Of a DNA stretch of 64,000 nt, positions 59,692 to 64,000 are shown one piece after another. Position 1 is the first letter of the stretch. Each line of letters starts with the position of its first letter. The position numbers and the translations under genes were made by a program. The stretch lies in NCBI GenBank assembly GCA_949949005.1, contig CATLHM010000009.1:1-64000 (forward strand), written 5' to 3'. The stretch comes from an uncultured Lachnospiraceae bacterium (GTDB lineage: Bacteria > Bacillota > Clostridia > Lachnospirales > Lachnospiraceae). Below the pieces are notes generated by a model that had not been told where the DNA came from, searched no databases, and saw only the letters and a list, made by a program, of their open reading frames with translations.

Positions 59692-61014
59692 ATGAGTAAT
59701 CAGGTACCGGTAAGAATCGCGAATATTCTGATCAATGCCCTGAAGGGGGGCGTGGTGCCCAGAGCGGGGCTGGAATATATTACGGTGGGGCGCACCCAGG
59801 AGATTGCCGCTATTTTGCACGACATTGATATGATTGAGGAGGGCGGCGCATCCTTCCGTTTTATTGTGGGTAAATACGGCAGCGGGAAGAGCTTTCTGCT
59901 CCAGACCATCCGCAACCATGCCACAGCCCGGGGCTTTGCGGTGGTGGATGCGGATCTCTCACCGGAGAGACGGTTTGCAGGAACCAAAGGGCAGGGACTG
60001 GCGACTTATAAGGAGCTGATCAAAAATCTTTCCACCAAGGCAAGGCCTGACGGCGGGGCTCTTCCCCTGATCCTGGAAAAATGGATTTCCGGCATTCAAA
60101 CCTCTGTCAAAAGCCGGCATCCGGGCCAGCTTACCCAGGAGGAATTTGACGCCCTGGTAGAGCAGCAGATTTACGGGGTGGCGGGCTCCCTGGAAGGGAT
60201 GGTGAACGGCTTTGAGTTCGCCAGGGCGGTAGTCCTTTACTGGAAAGCCTACAAGAAGGATGACCAGGCCCTTAAGTCCAACGTGCTTCGGTGGTTTCGG
60301 GGAGAATACCCTTCCCGCAGGGAGGCTAAAGAGGATCTTGGGATTAATTTTATCGTCACGGACGAGACCTGGTATGATTTTTTGAAGATACTTGCGTCCT
60401 TCCTGGTTGGGGCAGGCTATAAGGGGCTGCTGGTGATGATCGACGAGCTGGTGAATATTTTCAAGATATCCAATTCCATCACAAGGGCCAATAACTACGA
60501 AAAGATTCTCACTATGTACAACGACGTGCTTCAGGGAAAGGCAAGGCATATCGGCTTTTTGATGGGGGGCACGCCCCAGTGTATCGAGGATAAATATAAA
60601 GGGGTGTTCAGCTATGAAGCCCTGCGCTCCCGGCTCTCGGAGGGGCATTTTGCAACTGCCGATCTGAAAGACTTTTCCGCGCCCATCATCCGGCTGCAAA
60701 TGCTGACCCAGGAGGAAATGTACATTCTTGTGGAGAAGCTTTTGCAGATCCATGCCCAGCTCTATCGCTATACGCCGAAGCTGACCAATGAGGATCTGAT
60801 TTATTTCCTTACGGTGGAGTATAACCGGGTGGGAGCCGAAAGCCATATCACCCCAAGGGAAATTATCCGCGACTTTATTGAGCTGATCAATATTCTCTAC
60901 CAGAATCCCCAAAAGAGTCTTGGGGAAGTCCTAGGAGATAACAGCTTTGAACTGGCTAAGGGCGGGATCCTGGAGGAAGAGATCAGCGACGAGTTCCAGG
61001 ATTTTGAAATCTAA
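59692..61014 (+). CDS. BrxD-like (DUF2791) P-loop ATPase
   Basis: The product has 440 residues. The start NQVPVRIANILINALKGGVV PRAGLEYITVGR is typical of the DUF2791/BrxD group. The P-loop is VGKYGSGKSFLL (K66), and the Walker B is GLLVMIDELVNIFK (D251-E252), followed by FLMGGTPQCIEDK and RLQMLTQEEMYILVEKLLQI. BrxD belongs to type 2 BREX (Pgl) phage-defence loci, where it accompanies an Lhr-like helicase, as here. PglX methyltransferase, PglZ and PglY/W are absent from the window, so this is not a BREX locus as defined. It is co-directional with and close to both neighbours. Confidence 0.85.
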   Translation: MSNQVPVRIANILINALKGGVVPRAGLEYITVGRTQEIAAILHDIDMIEEGGASFRFIVGKYGSGKSFLLQTIRNHATARGFAVVDADLSPERRFAGTKGQGLATYKELIKNLSTKARPDGGALPLILEKWISGIQTSVKSRHPGQLTQEEFDALVEQQIYGVAGSLEGMVNGFEFARAVVLYWKAYKKDDQALKSNVLRWFRGEYPSRREAKEDLGINFIVTDETWYDFLKILASFLVGAGYKGLLVMIDELVNIFKISNSITRANNYEKILTMYNDVLQGKARHIGFLMGGTPQCIEDKYKGVFSYEALRSRLSEGHFATADLKDFSAPIIRLQMLTQEEMYILVEKLLQIHAQLYRYTPKLTNEDLIYFLTVEYNRVGAESHITPREIIRDFIELINILYQNPQKSLGEVLGDNSFELAKGGILEEEISDEFQDFEI

Positions 61015-61094
61015 CTGAGGAAGCAGGGGCGCATGACAGGAAGAAAGGCTTTTCCCCAAGTGCGCATTTGCCGAAAGTAGAAAGGGCTTAAAGA

Positions 61095-63302
61095 ATGATG
61101 AATGCATTTGAAAGACTCTCTCCCTTTATCCAGGACTTTATCTATCGGAATGGGTGGGAGGAGCTTCACGGTAACCAGGTGGCGGCCTGTGAGGTGATTT
61201 TTGACAGCGACGATAATCTGCTGCTGTCCTCGGGCACGGCTTCCGGCAAGACGGAAGCTGCTTTTTTGCCGGTGCTCACAGAGCTTTACGAGCATCCTTC
61301 GGCCTCCGTGGGGGTACTGTATATTTCGCCTCTCAAGGCGCTGATCAATGACCAGTTTAAACGGCTGGATCTTCTGCTGGAGGACTCCAATATCCCGGTG
61401 ACTAAATGGCATGGGGATGCATCTCTGACCCAGAAAAACCGGCTGATGAAGAATCCGGAAGGAGTTTTACAGATCACGCCGGAATCCTTAGAAAGCCTCC
61501 TTACCAACAAGCGGGGGGCTTGCATGAGGATGTTTTCGGATTTGCGCTTTGTGGTGATTGACGAGGTACACAGCTTCATGCGGGATGCCCGGGGCTTACA
61601 GCTATTGTGTGTTTTGGAGAGGCTTAAGAATCTGACAGGGGTTAATCCCAGAAGGGTGGGGTTATCCGCCACCTTGGGGGAAGTGTCCCTTGCAGAGAAC
61701 TGGCTGAATACCGGAACCGGAAGGCAGTGTGCGGCCCCTGTTTTTGACGAGGGGAAGAAGAGGGTGAGGCTTCACATTGAGCGGTTTGTGAATTATGCGG
61801 ATAAGAAGGATTTTATCGAGCGAAACGGCAGCCAGAATGTGGTCAATACCAGCACCGGCGGGGATATTGGCGATCGGGAACACTACGATTATCTTTTTAA
61901 GCAGACCCTGGATAAAAAGACCATTATCTTTGCCAACAGCCGGGAAGAGATTGAGCTTGTGATGGCCCACCTGCGGGAGACGGCCCTGAAAAACAAGGCG
62001 CCGGACATTTACCGGGTGCATCACGGCAATGTGTCGGCGCTGCTGCGGGAAAACACAGAGGATGAGATGAAATCCACGGAGGAAAAGATCGTCACAGGGG
62101 CTACCGTAACCCTGGAGCTGGGGATTGATATCGGCTCTCTTGACCAGGCCGTGCAGATCGGGGCTCCCCTTAACGTGTCCAGCTTTGCCCAAAGGCTGGG
62201 GCGCTGTGGACGCAGGGGCCAGGTTCCCCAGATTCTTTTTACCTTTGTGGAGAGCATCAAGATCAATTCCTCGGATACCCTTGGGCCCATCAACTGGGAG
62301 TTTATACGCACCATTGCCATCATTGAACTTTATCTGCGGGAGCATTGGATCGAGCCCATCCCGCCCCTGAAACACGCCTATAACCTTTTATACCATCAGA
62401 CCATGAGCGTACTTAAAAGCAGTGGGGAAATGTCCCCGGCCGGGCTGGCTCAGGCGGTGCTTTCCCTGGCCTGCTTTCAGGAAATATCCAAGGAGGATTA
62501 CAAAAAGCTTCTGGGCTATCTGATTCATATCGACCAGCTCGAGCGCACCGAGCACGGCGGCCTTGTGATCGGGCGCGCAGGGGAAAAGGTGGTGAACAGC
62601 CACAAATTCCTGACGGTGTTTTTGGCGCCGGAATATCTGCTGGTGAAGGATGAGAACCGCACCATCGGCACGGTGGACAAGGTTTATCCGGTGGGGACGC
62701 GCTTTGCCCTTGCGGGGATGTCCTGGGAGACGGTGGACGTAAACGTGCGCTCCAAGGTGCTCTTTGTCAAGCGGGTACAAGGAATCTCGGCGGTGGACTG
62801 GGATATGGATTTTGAGGTAGATCTGCACACCATACTGGTTCGCAAGATCCGCAGTATTTTGACGGGAGAGGAGGAATATAAGTATTTAAGCCAAAGATGT
62901 GAGGAGCGCCTTGGCGAGATCCGCTATATTGCCCGCAACAGCGGGATTCTGGAGCATTTGGTGACTGCCCTGTCAGATAAAAAATTCGCCGTCTTTCCCT
63001 GGGTGGGAACCAGGCAGCTTACCACGCTCCATTATGCCCTGTTGCAGAGGAAGATAAAGAGCAGGCGGCTTTGGAGCACTACCCTTTATCTGGAAGTCAT
63101 CTTCGGCGGCACGGCCCAGGAATTGGAGGCTATCATCCGGGATATTCTGGGCTCAGACCTGGATCTCTATACGCTGCCTTTGCCCGATAAGATACAGCTT
63201 CGGGGAAAATATAACGAATTTGTTCCTCCGGAGCTTTTGCGCAAGCAGTTTATTGAGGATTATCTGGATTTTGAGGGATTAAAATGTGGGGTTCTGCCTT
63301 AA
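61095..63302 (+). CDS. Lhr/BrxHI-like DEVH-box superfamily 2 helicase
   Basis: The product has 735 residues; AAAGGGC lies 8 bp before ATG 61095. Helicase motifs in order: P-loop SSGTASGKTEAA, ISPLKALINDQ, ITPESLES, DEVH in VVIDEVHSFM, SAT in VGLSATLGEV, TIIFANSREE, TLELGIDIGSLDQAVQIGAP and motif VI SFAQRLGRCGRRGQ. The C-terminal 300 residues are an accessory region (winged-helix/beta) of unknown contacts. Members unwind or translocate on DNA or RNA with ATP. It starts 80 bp after the ATPase gene; the gap has no promoter I trust. Together with the TerB and BrxD-like proteins it probably forms one DNA-processing or defence complex. Confidence 0.85.
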   Translation: MMNAFERLSPFIQDFIYRNGWEELHGNQVAACEVIFDSDDNLLLSSGTASGKTEAAFLPVLTELYEHPSASVGVLYISPLKALINDQFKRLDLLLEDSNIPVTKWHGDASLTQKNRLMKNPEGVLQITPESLESLLTNKRGACMRMFSDLRFVVIDEVHSFMRDARGLQLLCVLERLKNLTGVNPRRVGLSATLGEVSLAENWLNTGTGRQCAAPVFDEGKKRVRLHIERFVNYADKKDFIERNGSQNVVNTSTGGDIGDREHYDYLFKQTLDKKTIIFANSREEIELVMAHLRETALKNKAPDIYRVHHGNVSALLRENTEDEMKSTEEKIVTGATVTLELGIDIGSLDQAVQIGAPLNVSSFAQRLGRCGRRGQVPQILFTFVESIKINSSDTLGPINWEFIRTIAIIELYLREHWIEPIPPLKHAYNLLYHQTMSVLKSSGEMSPAGLAQAVLSLACFQEISKEDYKKLLGYLIHIDQLERTEHGGLVIGRAGEKVVNSHKFLTVFLAPEYLLVKDENRTIGTVDKVYPVGTRFALAGMSWETVDVNVRSKVLFVKRVQGISAVDWDMDFEVDLHTILVRKIRSILTGEEEYKYLSQRCEERLGEIRYIARNSGILEHLVTALSDKKFAVFPWVGTRQLTTLHYALLQRKIKSRRLWSTTLYLEVIFGGTAQELEAIIRDILGSDLDLYTLPLPDKIQLRGKYNEFVPPELLRKQFIEDYLDFEGLKCGVLP

Positions 63303-63476
63303 TCTTTTTGTGGCTTTGGGCGAATGCCGATAAACCGCATTAGATGGGGATTTTTTTGGAATGGGGTCTGGTGCTTTTGAGCTATTTTGGCTGAATTTTG
63401 GTGGGGAGTTGAACTCAAAAAGTGCAAAGAGAGATTTGGTATTATGTCAAGAAAAAAGTACGCATCCCATTCCTTT

Positions 63477-64000
63477 TTACCAATATTGCTTTACCAATTC
63501 GCTGGATTCATTTTCAGTCAGCTGAAACCTTTCCGCGATCCGTTTTATTGTCTCTACCAAAGAGATACCTAAATCTTTATATGTCTCCACCGCACCCTCG
63601 ATCTTGCTTTCTTCTCGCATTTGTTGAATCGCCAAACACATATTCACTTCTCCTTTCCCTTCGGGATATTTCAACTTGGATCCCGTGACAATATTTATTA
63701 CTTCCGCTGCCTGCCGTTCTATGCTTTGAAATTTTATGTTTTCTTTTACAATTTTATCCAGTGTTTGCTTGTCTTTGGAATACTTAATATATAGCATTAC
63801 TTCACGCAAGTTTGAGTGAAACTCATTAATTTCGTCATCCGACATTTCCTTTGGGGCGATCAGGTTCACATGGTAATCCGGTGCATGTGAAAGAATTGCA
63901 TCGTCCACATCGGAATACATTTCTTTTAGGGAGAGCGGCGCATCCCAGCTGTCTGATCCAAAATATATTACAAGGGTGACCACAGGGATAAGGCGGTCTG
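63477..64000 (-). CDS. Rpn-family nuclease, 5' end outside the window
   Basis: The minus-strand frame is open to the window edge and encodes at least 174 residues. RLIPVVTLVIYFGSDSWDAP and LSLKEMYSDVDDAILSHAPD are the middle part of Rpn/transposase_31-type proteins, followed by the usual helical C-terminus (AAEVINIVTGSKLKYPEGKG, ITE-like ending SELVKQYW). The catalytic PD-(D/E)XK half would lie beyond 64000. It differs from the Rpn gene at 38451, which has another C-terminal type. The gap 63303-63476 between the helicase and this convergent gene holds nothing I can name. Confidence 0.8.
   Translation of the reverse strand, partial: DRLIPVVTLVIYFGSDSWDAPLSLKEMYSDVDDAILSHAPDYHVNLIAPKEMSDDEINEFHSNLREVMLYIKYSKDKQTLDKIVKENIKFQSIERQAAEVINIVTGSKLKYPEGKGEVNMCLAIQQMREESKIEGAVETYKDLGISLVETIKRIAERFQLTENESSELVKQYW

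Noticed and set aside
57809..63302. A complete BREX locus
   Set aside because: Only the ATPase and helicase relate to BREX; methyltransferase, PglZ phosphatase and the large PglY/BrxC-type ATPase are absent from the window.

Overview
The window looks like chromosomal DNA of a gut Clostridia, most likely Lachnospiraceae. Signs are AGGAGG-type ribosome-binding sites, sigma-A promoters with TG-extended -10 boxes, a Gram-positive LexA box, CUT1-type sugar ABC transporters beside GH2/GH42/GH5 enzymes, DUF2264, DUF4143 and Rpn-family genes. No rRNA, tRNA, CRISPR array or intact insertion sequence was seen. All calls come from reading the sequence by eye; no database search was run.

Region by region. 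(1) 1-8.2 kb is an AT-rich accessory island: the tail of an unknown gene, a large SMEK-NACHT-type ATPase (candidate antiphage sensor), an IS1380-family transposase remnant, a HipA/CtkA-like kinase with a 71-residue follower, and a decayed TOTE-type primase-helicase. (2) 8.2-11.7 kb holds an HTH regulator, a lipoprotein and a membrane Ser/Thr kinase with extracellular leucine-rich repeats, then a broken DUF4317-like remnant. (3) 11.8-16.5 kb has a TetR-flavodoxin pair with a perfect operator palindrome, an NhaC-type antiporter, a secreted protein, a group II intron fragment and a nitroreductase. Two copies of one hairpin element, with compensatory base changes, precede the antiporter and the secreted-protein gene. 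(4) 16.6-18.8 kb is a LexA-controlled Y-family polymerase plus YolD-like partner.

(5) 18.8-32 kb is a glycan-use locus: a GH5 enzyme; a two-component system divergent from two paralogous sugar-binding lipoproteins; two permeases; a GH2 beta-mannosidase-like enzyme; a GH42 beta-galactosidase-like enzyme; and the first codons of a lost GH43 gene. It carries no transporter ATPase, so a shared MsmX-type ATPase elsewhere is inferred. (6) 32-47.4 kb has two heterodimeric ABC exporters (one BmrCD-like, one next to a LytTR/GHKL pair), a DUF2264 protein, an Rpn-type nuclease, AraC and LacI regulators, and a 43-residue ORF followed by a structured RNA and a strong terminator.

(7) 47.5-57.6 kb mixes two AAA/DUF4143 ATPases, a DUF885 protein, carAB for carbamoyl phosphate, and a lipoprotein. 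(8) 57.8-63.3 kb is a compact three-gene operon: a TerB_N/TerB_C protein, a BrxD-like (DUF2791) ATPase and an Lhr-like DEVH helicase. It looks like a stand-alone defence or DNA-processing module without the other BREX genes and is the best candidate here for a poorly described system. The window ends inside an Rpn-family gene on the minus strand.
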